A DNA stretch of 64,000 nt from Clostridium culturomicium. Its GTDB lineage: Bacteria > Bacillota > Clostridia > Clostridiales > Clostridiaceae. The notes beneath the pieces were generated by a model. It ran no database searches. It was not told where the DNA came from and saw only the letters and a list, made by a program, of their open reading frames with translations. The stretch's first letter is position 1. Each line of letters opens with the position of its first letter. Positions 34,072 to 40,793 of the stretch are shown in pieces. The stretch is from the NCBI RefSeq assembly GCF_000821305.1, contig NZ_CCXK01000012.1:198501-262500 (forward strand), read 5' to 3'. A program made the translations under genes and the position numbers.

Positions 34072-35607
34072 ATGAAAAAACAATCGTTAATAAAAGGTAC
34101 CATGATATTAGGATTAGCAACGATTTTTGCAAGATTTTTAGGCTTGTTTTTTAGAATACCAATACAGCAGCTGATTGGGGATGAAGGGATGGGGTATTAT
34201 CAAATGTCCTATCCGTTATATATGACCTTTGTAGCAATAGCTTCTGGAGTACCAATAGCTATGTCAAAGCTTATTTCTGAATTTAATGCAAAGCAGGATG
34301 TACATGCAGTTAGAAGTGTATTAAGTCAAACTTTGAAAATTATGATTCCTCTTGGATTTGTGGCATCATTTTTGATGCTTTATTTTGGTAAGCAGATAAT
34401 TGATGTATTAAAGTGGGATGTTAGTTCTTATAATTCATTTATGGTTATTTCTCTTGGACCAATATTTGTTTGTATCATGTGTACCTTTAAAGGGTATTTT
34501 CAAGGGATGCAAAATATGAATAGTACTGCAGTATCTCAAGTGCTAGAACAGTTTGGAAGAGTTATATTTGGAGTTCTGTTTGCGTATTTGCTTTTACCGA
34601 AGGGAATTGCATATGCTGCAGCAGGAGCTGCATTTGGAACCGTTGCAGGTGGAATTGTAGGGAGTATATATTTAGTAATAAAATATTTTAAGGTTGAAAA
34701 AGGGGTTCCGAAAGTTAAGGGAAAAAAGGAACGCAGAATTACTGGGATGATATTAGATGCAGCATTGCCTATTTCTGTTGGAGCTGCTGTTGGGACTATA
34801 ATGTCACTTATAGACTCAATAATTGTACCCCAAAGACTATTAACAGCAGGGTTTACTAGTGCTGAAAGTGCGACATTATACGGCCAATTCACCGGAAAGG
34901 CCATGACTATTCAGAATGTACCCTTAGCTCTTTCTATGGCTTTGTGTGCTTCGCTAGTACCTATAATATCGGAGGTCTATGCTTTGCATAATAGAAGTGA
35001 GCTGGAACGTAGGGTTAATATGGTCTTTAAACTTTCATTTGTAATTGGGATTCCTAGCTTTTTAGGGTTATTCTTTTTAGCTAGGCCGGTAATGGGCTTA
35101 GTTTTCATGGGGGATATCGGTGGACATGAAATATTAAAATTATTATCAATTACACTTCCATTAATAATAATTACTCAAACCACTACCTCGGTTTTACAAA
35201 GTTGTGGCAAGTACATGACACCTGTATATTATTTAGGGGTTGGGTGTATATTTAAAGTTGTAATAACTTATTTTTTAGTTGCTAACCCACAGTTTAATAT
35301 ATTTGGGGCTATTATAGGAAGTATAGTTGGTTATGCAGTTACGGCAATGTTAAATATAATTGAAGTTAAGAAGCTATTACGTGTAAAAATAAGCCTCAAC
35401 GAGATTATCATAAAGCCTTTGTTTATATCTTTAATTATGATAATTGCGGTTGTTTTTATTTATAATAATGTCTATAATTATACAATGAGTAACGGAATAT
35501 CTTGTATATTAGCGGTTTTCGTGGGAGTTATAATCTTTGGCATCTTAGCGATATTATTTAGAGTATTTACGATTGAAGATGTAATGGGTAAACTTAATAG
35601 AAATTAA
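34072..35607 (+). CDS. MOP-superfamily flippase (YabM/SpoVB-like)
   Basis: The 511-residue integral membrane protein has about 14 hydrophobic segments and the polysaccharide-biosynthesis/MurJ-like signatures, opening GTMILGLATIFARFLGLFFR and 'DEGMGYYQMSYPLY'. Members flip lipid-linked precursors (lipid II or spore cortex precursors). The position between spoVT and mazG matches yabM of Bacillus, which is a paralogue of spoVB. The exact lipid carried cannot be told from sequence. AAGGAGG precedes the ATG. Confidence 0.88.
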   Translation: MKKQSLIKGTMILGLATIFARFLGLFFRIPIQQLIGDEGMGYYQMSYPLYMTFVAIASGVPIAMSKLISEFNAKQDVHAVRSVLSQTLKIMIPLGFVASFLMLYFGKQIIDVLKWDVSSYNSFMVISLGPIFVCIMCTFKGYFQGMQNMNSTAVSQVLEQFGRVIFGVLFAYLLLPKGIAYAAAGAAFGTVAGGIVGSIYLVIKYFKVEKGVPKVKGKKERRITGMILDAALPISVGAAVGTIMSLIDSIIVPQRLLTAGFTSAESATLYGQFTGKAMTIQNVPLALSMALCASLVPIISEVYALHNRSELERRVNMVFKLSFVIGIPSFLGLFFLARPVMGLVFMGDIGGHEILKLLSITLPLIIITQTTTSVLQSCGKYMTPVYYLGVGCIFKVVITYFLVANPQFNIFGAIIGSIVGYAVTAMLNIIEVKKLLRVKISLNEIIIKPLFISLIMIIAVVFIYNNVYNYTMSNGISCILAVFVGVIIFGILAILFRVFTIEDVMGKLNRN

Positions 35608-35624
35608 TAGAGGAGTAGATTCAA

Positions 35625-37070
35625 ATGATTACAGTGGTTGGTCTGGGACCTGGTTCTAAGAATGCATTAACCATAGGTGTACTAGAGGTATTAAAAAACA
35701 ATTCAAATATTTACTTTAGAACTGAAAAACACCCAAATGTAGAGTATTTAAAATCATTAGGGGTTCAATTTGAAACATGTGATAAATTTTATGAGAAGTA
35801 TGATAGCTTTGACGACATATATAAAGCAATAGCAGAAGAATTAATAAAGCTTCATGAGGAAAAAGGGGATTTAGTTTATGCTGTACCAGGGCATCCTTTA
35901 GTTGCAGAGAAGTCGGTAACACTGCTTTTAAACCTTTGTGAGGAAAATTGTATTGAAAGTAAATTGATGCCTTCAGTAAGCTTTATAGATGCTGTTATTG
36001 AAAGTTTAAAGCTTGACCCAATAGAAGGGGTTAAAATAGTTGATGCTTTTGATATAAAAGACCAGATTATGGATAAGAGAATTGGTATGGTTATAACCCA
36101 GGTATATAACAAGTTCATAGCTTCTGAAACAAAGCTGGCTTTGTGTGAGTACTACAAAGATGATACAGATATTATTTTTGTTAGAGCAGCTGGAGTTGAG
36201 GGGCTGGAAAGCATAAGAACAATTAAATTATATGATTTAGATAGACAGGAAGATATAGATTACTTAACTTCAATATATATTCCGAAGAAACCTTATGAAA
36301 CTAAGGATTTTCAAGATTTATTAAGTGTGATGGAAACCCTTAGGGGGGAAGAGGGTTGTATGTGGGACTTAGAGCAGACTCATGAAAGTTTAAAAAGATA
36401 CTTGATTGAAGAGTGTTATGAGGTTATTGAAGCCATAGATGAGGAAGATGACGAGAAGTTAATTGAAGAGCTTGGAGATGTACTTTTACAAGTTGTATTT
36501 CATGCACAGATTGGCAAGGAAGATGGATACTTCAATATTAACGATATAATTCAAGGTATAACTAATAAAATGATATCTAGGCATCCGCACATATTCTCAG
36601 ATGTAAAGGTCAGAAGCAGCAAAGAGGTTTTAGATAACTGGGAAGATATAAAGAAGAAAGAGAAGAGTATGGAGACTTATACCGATGAGCTTAAGCATGT
36701 TCCGAAATGTCTTCCAGGACTTATGAGAGCTGAAAAGGTCCAAAGGAAGGCTGGAAAGGTTGGTTTTGACTGGAATGATGTAGAACCAGCAATGGAAAAG
36801 GTTCTTGAAGAACTTCAGGAGATAAAAGATGTATATAAAGGTGGAGAAATGTCAAGAATACAGGAGGAAGTGGGAGATTTAATCTTTGCTACAGTAAATA
36901 TTGCAAGACTTCTTGACATTGACCCAGAATTTGCAGTAAATTATACTATAGATAAGTTTATAAAACGCTTTCAATTTATAGAAGAATCTGGGATTCAAAA
37001 AGGGCTTGATATGAAATCTATGACCCTTGATGAGATGGATGTTTTGTGGGAAGAAGCAAAAAAAAGCTAA
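35625..37070 (+). CDS. mazG: YabN-type fusion: tetrapyrrole-methylase-like domain plus MazG
   Basis: The 481-residue protein fuses an N-terminal SAM-dependent methylase-like domain (about 1-215; MITVVGLGPGS, 'YAVPGHPLVAEKSV') to a C-terminal MazG nucleoside triphosphate pyrophosphohydrolase (about 225-480), whose tandem helices carry EExxE and ExxD metal ligands (IEECYEVIEAI, 'EELGDVLLQVVFHA', repeated further on). MazG removes non-canonical NTPs. It starts 18 bases after the flippase gene. Confidence 0.93.
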   Translation: MITVVGLGPGSKNALTIGVLEVLKNNSNIYFRTEKHPNVEYLKSLGVQFETCDKFYEKYDSFDDIYKAIAEELIKLHEEKGDLVYAVPGHPLVAEKSVTLLLNLCEENCIESKLMPSVSFIDAVIESLKLDPIEGVKIVDAFDIKDQIMDKRIGMVITQVYNKFIASETKLALCEYYKDDTDIIFVRAAGVEGLESIRTIKLYDLDRQEDIDYLTSIYIPKKPYETKDFQDLLSVMETLRGEEGCMWDLEQTHESLKRYLIEECYEVIEAIDEEDDEKLIEELGDVLLQVVFHAQIGKEDGYFNINDIIQGITNKMISRHPHIFSDVKVRSSKEVLDNWEDIKKKEKSMETYTDELKHVPKCLPGLMRAEKVQRKAGKVGFDWNDVEPAMEKVLEELQEIKDVYKGGEMSRIQEEVGDLIFATVNIARLLDIDPEFAVNYTIDKFIKRFQFIEESGIQKGLDMKSMTLDEMDVLWEEAKKS

Positions 37071-37197
37071 TTTTCAACAAAAGTATAACTTTTTCAACAA
37101 AAAAAGAAGGATTTCAGAAAATTTATAAGAATAATATTGTAAGTAATGTTTCATATAATTATAATTATATGGAGTTATCATTTAAGGAGGTACTATT

Positions 37198-37473
37198 GTG
37201 AACAAATCAGAATTAATCGCAAAAATGGCTGAGAAATCAGGACTAACAAAAAAAGATAATGAGGTAGCTTTAAAGGCATTCATAGAAGCTGTTGAAGAAA
37301 CTCTTGAAAGTGGAGAAAAAGTTCAGCTAGTTGGATTTGGAACATTTGAAACAAGAGAAAGAGCTGCTAGAGTTGGAAGAAACCCAAGAACTAAGGAAGA
37401 AATCCAAATTCCTGCATCTAAAGTTCCAGTATTCAAAGTTGGTAAAGAGTTCAAGGACAGAGTAAATAAATAG
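37198..37473 (+). CDS. hup: DNA-binding protein HU
   Basis: The 91-residue histone-like protein starts at GTG behind TAAGGAGGT. MNKSELIAKMAEKSGLTKKD and the DNA-arm segment 'RNPRTKEEIQIPASKVPVFK' are typical. It bends and compacts DNA as a homodimer and supports replication and recombination. The strong ribosome site and own terminator indicate high expression. Confidence 0.97.
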   Translation: MNKSELIAKMAEKSGLTKKDNEVALKAFIEAVEETLESGEKVQLVGFGTFETRERAARVGRNPRTKEEIQIPASKVPVFKVGKEFKDRVNK

Positions 37474-37480
37474 TTCTTTT

Positions 37481-37512
37481 GAAAAAGCCTAGATTTTTCT
37501 GGGTTTTTTCTT
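37481..37512 (+). terminator. Terminator of hup
   Basis: GAAAAAGCCTAGA (37481-37493) pairs with TCTGGGTTTTTTC (37498-37510) with G-U pairs, in an A/T-rich hairpin. Confidence 0.75.
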
Positions 37513-37574
37513 ATATTTAAATAAATAATATTTGTGGTAGTATATCACGTTAAAAGTGAAAAGGGGATGAATTC

Positions 37575-37835
37575 ATGAGATTAGACAAGTACCTTAAGGT
37601 TTCAAGAATAATAAAAAGAAGAACAGTTGCAAAAGATGTATGTGAAAATGGGAGAGTTTCTATAAATGGAAAGGTTGCTAAACCTAGTACAACAGTTAAA
37701 GAAGATGATATTATAGAAATTCAATTTGCTAACCAACTATTAAAAGCAAAGATAGTTAACATTGCTTCACATGTAACTAAAGAAGATGCCAAAAAGATGT
37801 ACGAGATATTAAGTGGTGTTGAGGATAAAGAATAA
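37575..37835 (+). CDS. rqcP: RqcP (YabO), S4-domain ribosome quality-control factor
   Basis: An 86-residue protein that is nearly all S4 RNA-binding domain (MRLDKYLKVSRIIKRRTVAK, then 'VCENGRVSINGKVAKPS'). In Bacillus, RqcP stabilises the P-site tRNA on split 50S subunits while RqcH adds alanine tails to stalled peptides. The neighbours (mazG, hup, then yabP, yabQ, divIC) confirm the assignment. GGGGATG precedes the ATG. Confidence 0.93.
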   Translation: MRLDKYLKVSRIIKRRTVAKDVCENGRVSINGKVAKPSTTVKEDDIIEIQFANQLLKAKIVNIASHVTKEDAKKMYEILSGVEDKE

Positions 37836-37911
37836 AATATAGCATAAATTACAAGCGAGTGAATATATCTTTATAGAAAACTAAAATCATAGTTATTTTT
37901 AGGAGGATTTT

Positions 37912-38208
37912 ATGGAACAAAATAAAGATATATCAATGGAGAATGGCAAGAGTTCTCTAACTTTAGAAAATAGAAAAAAGATGACTTTAAATGGGGTATC
38001 TGAAATAATTAGTTTTAATGAAGATCAAATACTACTCATTACAGTTCTGGGGAATATAGATATTCGTGGTGAAGACTTAAAAATGACAAAGCTTGATGTT
38101 CAAAATGGTGATGTTGTGATTACAGGAAGGATATCTTATGTAGTTTATACTACAGATGAAAAGAAACCAAGAAAGCAAAATGGTATTCTATCAAAGGTAT
38201 TTAGGTAA
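37912..38208 (+). CDS. yabP: Sporulation protein YabP
   Basis: The 98-residue protein matches YabP: 'SSLTLENRKKMTLNGVSEIISF' and VLGNIDIRGEDLKMTKLDV. In Bacillus it is made in the mother cell under sigma-E; the molecular role is not settled. TAGGAGGA precedes the ATG. It is six bases before yabQ, so the two are co-transcribed. Confidence 0.94.
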   Translation: MEQNKDISMENGKSSLTLENRKKMTLNGVSEIISFNEDQILLITVLGNIDIRGEDLKMTKLDVQNGDVVITGRISYVVYTTDEKKPRKQNGILSKVFR

Positions 38209-38213
38209 ATAGT

Positions 38214-38606
38214 ATGATATTTGATATGAATAGACAGATAACCTTGTTTATATTTTCTTTAATAAATGGTATGGCTGTTGGAGTATTATATGATTTTTAT
38301 AGAGTAATCAGGGGGTTTGAAGAGCCGGGAAAAATAATTACTGCAATTCAAGATATGCTTTTTTGGATTTTAACAGGAATATTGATATTTATATTGATGA
38401 TGTACACCAATTATGCATATATGAGTTTTAATGTATTTCTATATAACGGGTTAGGGCTTCTTTTATATTTTAAGCTTATAAGCAGACGCGCTATATTAGT
38501 TTGTGATAGAGTGATTGAGTTTGTAGTTACACTTACAAGGATAGTTTTTAATTGGTTATTTTACCCTTTAAGAATTATTTTTCACAAATTAAGAAAAAAA
38601 GCATAA
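38214..38606 (+). CDS. yabQ: Spore cortex protein YabQ
   Basis: The 130-residue membrane protein has about four hydrophobic segments (about 7-28, 42-64, 66-86, 98-120) and the family start 'QITLFIFSLINGMAVGVLYDFYRV'. YabQ is needed for spore cortex formation in Bacillus and sits in the outer forespore membrane. It follows yabP with no clear site of its own, suggesting coupling. Confidence 0.93.
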   Translation: MIFDMNRQITLFIFSLINGMAVGVLYDFYRVIRGFEEPGKIITAIQDMLFWILTGILIFILMMYTNYAYMSFNVFLYNGLGLLLYFKLISRRAILVCDRVIEFVVTLTRIVFNWLFYPLRIIFHKLRKKA

Positions 38607-38691
38607 AATAATTATGTTAATACTTGAAGAAAATAAAAATACAAATTACAATATATTTATAAGGTTTGAGTAATACCAATGTAAAGTGAGA

Positions 38692-38707
38692 TTTAGGCAA
38701 GCCTAAA
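38692..38707. promoter_or_regulatory. 16-bp palindrome before divIC
   Basis: TTTAGGC-AA-GCCTAAA (38692-38707) is a perfect inverted repeat about 20 bases before the divIC start. The TTAGGC half-site is like that of DtxR/MntR-type metal regulators, but no such regulator is in the window. It could also be a short hairpin masking translation. Confidence 0.4.
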
Positions 38708-38727
38708 TGGAAGAAAGGGATATCGAT

Positions 38728-38994
38728 ATGAAGAAATTCAACTTGAAAAAGGTAATTCTTTTAGTTGTAGTGTTATACGTGGGATTTATATTTGTAAATC
38801 AGCAAATAATAATGTTTAGGCAGCATAGAGATATTCAGAAGTATACAGCGGAATTAAATGACATTGAAGCAAAGTATGAAAAACTTCAAGAAGAATATAA
38901 GCTTTCTCAAGATGATGCTTACATTGAGAGGATAGCAAGAGAGAAGCTAGGGTTAATAAAAGAGGGAGAACAAACTGTTTTACCTAGCAAATAA
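38728..38994 (+). CDS. divIC: Cell-division protein DivIC/FtsB family
   Basis: The 88-residue protein has one membrane segment (about 8-27) and an extracytoplasmic coiled coil (about 33-65; 'YTAELNDIEAKYEKLQEEYKL'), ending in 'IERIAREKLGLIKEGEQ', the septum-formation-initiator signature. With DivIB and FtsL it forms the divisome core. ATG 38728 is favoured because GAAAGGGA is 8 bases ahead; ATG 38707 is in frame but begins inside a palindrome and has no site. Confidence 0.9.
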   Translation: MKKFNLKKVILLVVVLYVGFIFVNQQIIMFRQHRDIQKYTAELNDIEAKYEKLQEEYKLSQDDAYIERIAREKLGLIKEGEQTVLPSK

Positions 38995-39082
38995 TAACAT
39001 TGTAAGTTACTATATTTTAATTTAAAATTAGATATAGTATAATATATATTTAAATTATTAATTTAAGGAGGGTCTTTTTAAT

Positions 39083-39499
39083 ATGACCTTAAAGGCTGGA
39101 AGCATTATTGAAGGTAAAGTAGTTAATATCACAAACTTTGGTGCATTTGTTGAAGTGGAGGGTAAAACAGGACTTGTACATATATCAGAAGTATCTGATG
39201 TATTTGTAAAGAATGTACGTGATCATTTGAAAGAAGATGACGTTGTTAAAGTTAAAGTTATATCTGTTGATGATAATGGAAAAATGAGTTTATCCATAAA
39301 ACAAGCTGGAACACCAAAAAAATCTTTTAAACCTGTAGAAATAGATTGGCAGAAGGAAAAAACTAAGACTGCAAACGTATCTAGTTTTGAAGATAGAATG
39401 TCTAAGTTTCTAAAGGATAGTGAGGAGAGATTCCAAGATCTTAAAAAGCATCAAGATGGCGGTAAAGGCAGAGGCTATAGTAAAAGAGGATCAAATTAG
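39083..39499 (+). CDS. yabR: S1 RNA-binding domain protein (YabR-like)
   Basis: The 138-residue protein has one S1 domain at about 3-72 ('KVVNITNFGAFVEVEGKTGLVH', 'HLKEDDVVKVKVISVDDNGKMSLSIKQ') and a basic, low-complexity tail. It is likely ribosome-associated. Order divIC-yabR-tRNA-spoIIE matches Bacillus. AAGGAGG precedes the ATG. Confidence 0.92.
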   Translation: MTLKAGSIIEGKVVNITNFGAFVEVEGKTGLVHISEVSDVFVKNVRDHLKEDDVVKVKVISVDDNGKMSLSIKQAGTPKKSFKPVEIDWQKEKTKTANVSSFEDRMSKFLKDSEERFQDLKKHQDGGKGRGYSKRGSN

Positions 39500-39514
39500 T
39501 TTATACTAAATTTT

Positions 39515-39544
39515 AAGAGTGCTTTATTGGCACTCTTGCTTTTT
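39515..39544 (+). terminator. Terminator of yabR
   Basis: AAGAGTGC (39515-39522) pairs with GCACTCTT (39530-39537), then GCTTTTTA. Confidence 0.75.
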
Positions 39545-39611
39545 ATTGCAAGCAATATTTTACATAAAATAACTGATAAAATATTACATATAAAAAAGTG
39601 AAAAAATAGTG

Positions 39612-39640
39612 TTGACATAATAAACATTATACCATATAAT
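39612..39640 (+). promoter_or_regulatory. Consensus promoter of the tRNA cluster
   Basis: TTGACA (39612-39617), exactly 17 bases, TATAAT (39635-39640): a perfect sigma-A promoter 31 bases before the first tRNA. Confidence 0.9.
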
Positions 39641-39671
39641 AAATATTGTCGCTGAAAGGTGATAGCCAAAT

Positions 39672-39760
39672 GCTTGAGTGGCGGAACTGGCAGACGCACA
39701 GGACTTAAAATCCTGCGGTGGTTAAACATCGTACCGGTTCGATTCCGGTCTCAAGCACCA
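39672..39760 (+). tRNA. tRNA-Leu (anticodon TAA), copy 1
   Basis: Acceptor GCTTGAG/CTCAAGC, anticodon loop ACTTAAAAT with TAA, a class II variable arm and encoded CCA; 89 bases. The same sequence recurs at 39955 and 40237. Confidence 0.96.
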
Positions 39761-39765
39761 AATAT

Positions 39766-39841
39766 CGCGAGGTGGAGCAGTTGGCAGCTCGTCGGGCTCA
39801 TAACCCGAAGGTCGCAGGTTCAAGTCCTGCCTTCGCAACCA
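39766..39841 (+). tRNA. Initiator tRNA-fMet (anticodon CAT), copy 1
   Basis: CGCGAGG... with CAT anticodon. Base 1 C faces A72 (unpaired) and the anticodon stem has three G-C pairs (GGG/CCC), the marks of an initiator. CCA is encoded. Confidence 0.95.
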
Positions 39842-39844
39842 TGT

Positions 39845-39921
39845 GGCGGAATAGCTCAGCTGGCTAGAGCATTCGGTTCATACCCGAAGGGTCGTAGGTT
39901 CAAGTCCTATTTCCGCTACCA
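39845..39921 (+). tRNA. Elongator tRNA-Met (anticodon CAT), copy 1
   Basis: GGCGGAATAGCTCAGCTGGC start, loop TTCATAC, CCA encoded. It resembles elongator tRNA-Met and differs from the initiator and from the lysidine-type tRNA-Ile. Confidence 0.92.
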
Positions 39922-39954
39922 TATTTTTAAAAATTAAATTTGCCAAAGTAATGA

Positions 39955-40043
39955 GCTTGAGTGGCGGAACTGGCAGACGCACAGGACTTAAAATCCTGCG
40001 GTGGTTAAACATCGTACCGGTTCGATTCCGGTCTCAAGCACCA
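39955..40043 (+). tRNA. tRNA-Leu (anticodon TAA), copy 2
   Basis: Same sequence as copy 1, 283 bases downstream of it. Confidence 0.96.
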
Positions 40044-40047
40044 ATAT

Positions 40048-40123
40048 CGCGAGGTGGAGCAGTTGGCAGCTCGTCGGGCTCATAACCCGAAGGTCGCAGG
40101 TTCAAGTCCTGCCTTCGCAACCA
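40048..40123 (+). tRNA. Initiator tRNA-fMet (anticodon CAT), copy 2
   Basis: Same sequence as copy 1, with the initiator features (C1/A72 mismatch and three G-C pairs in the anticodon stem). Confidence 0.95.
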
Positions 40124-40126
40124 TGT

Positions 40127-40203
40127 GGCGGAATAGCTCAGCTGGCTAGAGCATTCGGTTCATACCCGAAGGGTCGTAGGTTCAAGTCCTATTTCCGCTA
40201 CCA
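40127..40203 (+). tRNA. Elongator tRNA-Met (anticodon CAT), copy 2
   Basis: Same sequence as copy 1; the 3' flank, up to the next tRNA-Leu, is also repeated nearly unchanged. Confidence 0.92.
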
Positions 40204-40236
40204 TATTTTTAAAAATTAAATTTGCCAAAGTAACGA

Positions 40237-40325
40237 GCTTGAGTGGCGGAACTGGCAGACGCACAGGACTTAAAATCCTGCGGTGGTTAAACATCGTACC
40301 GGTTCGATTCCGGTCTCAAGCACCA
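40237..40325 (+). tRNA. tRNA-Leu (anticodon TAA), copy 3
   Basis: Same sequence as copies 1 and 2, 282 bases after copy 2. Confidence 0.96.
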
Positions 40326-40330
40326 AATAT

Positions 40331-40406
40331 CGCGAGGTGGAGCAGTTGGCAGCTCGTCGGGCTCATAACCCGAAGGTCGCAGGTTCAAGTCCTGCCTTCG
40401 CAACCA
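40331..40406 (+). tRNA. Initiator tRNA-fMet (anticodon CAT), copy 3
   Basis: Same sequence as copies 1 and 2. The cluster ends here in a terminator; a third elongator tRNA-Met is missing. Confidence 0.95.
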
Positions 40407-40440
40407 AAAAACTCACAAACTTTCGTTTGTGAGTTTTTAT
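40407..40440 (+). terminator. Terminator of the tRNA cluster
   Basis: AAAAACTCACAAAC (40407-40420) pairs with GTTTGTGAGTTTTT (40425-40438) around a TTTC loop. Confidence 0.9.
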
Positions 40441-40793
40441 TTTATCTTAATTTTTATTTTATCTTAAATTGTAAAAAAGAATAAACTACATTATATTCAA
40501 TAGTCAATAAAAGTATTATAAAAGTTTTCAACATAAAACCTTTTTTATTGTAGGTTTATGACAAAATGACAAAGTTATATTAGTGCAAAGGTAAAAAAAT
40601 AGTAATAAACATATAGGGAAAAAACACAGTTATTTTTATAACTGTGTTTTTTTATGAGGTAAATTAAAAATTAAAGATAAATACTTTGGGAGATAATGTT
40701 GGAAAGTTTTTTGAATGTAGGTATATAAAATTACAATTATTTCCATGGAAGGTTGCTATAATTACTTTATAAAATATGGCGGAGGAAATGATT
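40439..40793 (+). promoter_or_regulatory. spoIIE upstream region
   Basis: About 355 bases without a gene. A direct repeat TTTTTATTTTATCTTA follows the tRNA terminator. Two TGACAAA motifs in tandem (40559-40565 and 40567-40573) resemble reverse-oriented Spo0A-type TTTGTC elements. A perfect hairpin AAAACACAGTTAT/ATAACTGTGTTTT with T run lies at 40621-40655. A TATAAT (40757-40762) without a good -35 sits 31 bases before spoIIE, as expected of a Spo0A-activated promoter. Confidence 0.45.

Larger units (their letters stand above)
39660..40406 (+). repeat. Tandem ~283-bp tRNA cassette, two full units and one partial
   Basis: The unit Leu-fMet-Met plus its 33-base tail is repeated with periods of 283 and 282 bases. 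The third unit stops after fMet. Differences between units are single bases in the spacers (for example AATGAGC against AACGAGC, and one A more or less before fMet). Confidence 0.9.

Noticed and set aside
39660..40406. Regular repeats that might suggest a CRISPR array
   Set aside because: The units are tRNA genes with a 283-base period; no short repeat-spacer pattern and no cas genes occur in the window.
39659..40484. Open frames repeating SGGTGRRTGLKILRWLN and similar
   Set aside because: They are translations of the tRNA-Leu/fMet/Met repeats, not proteins.
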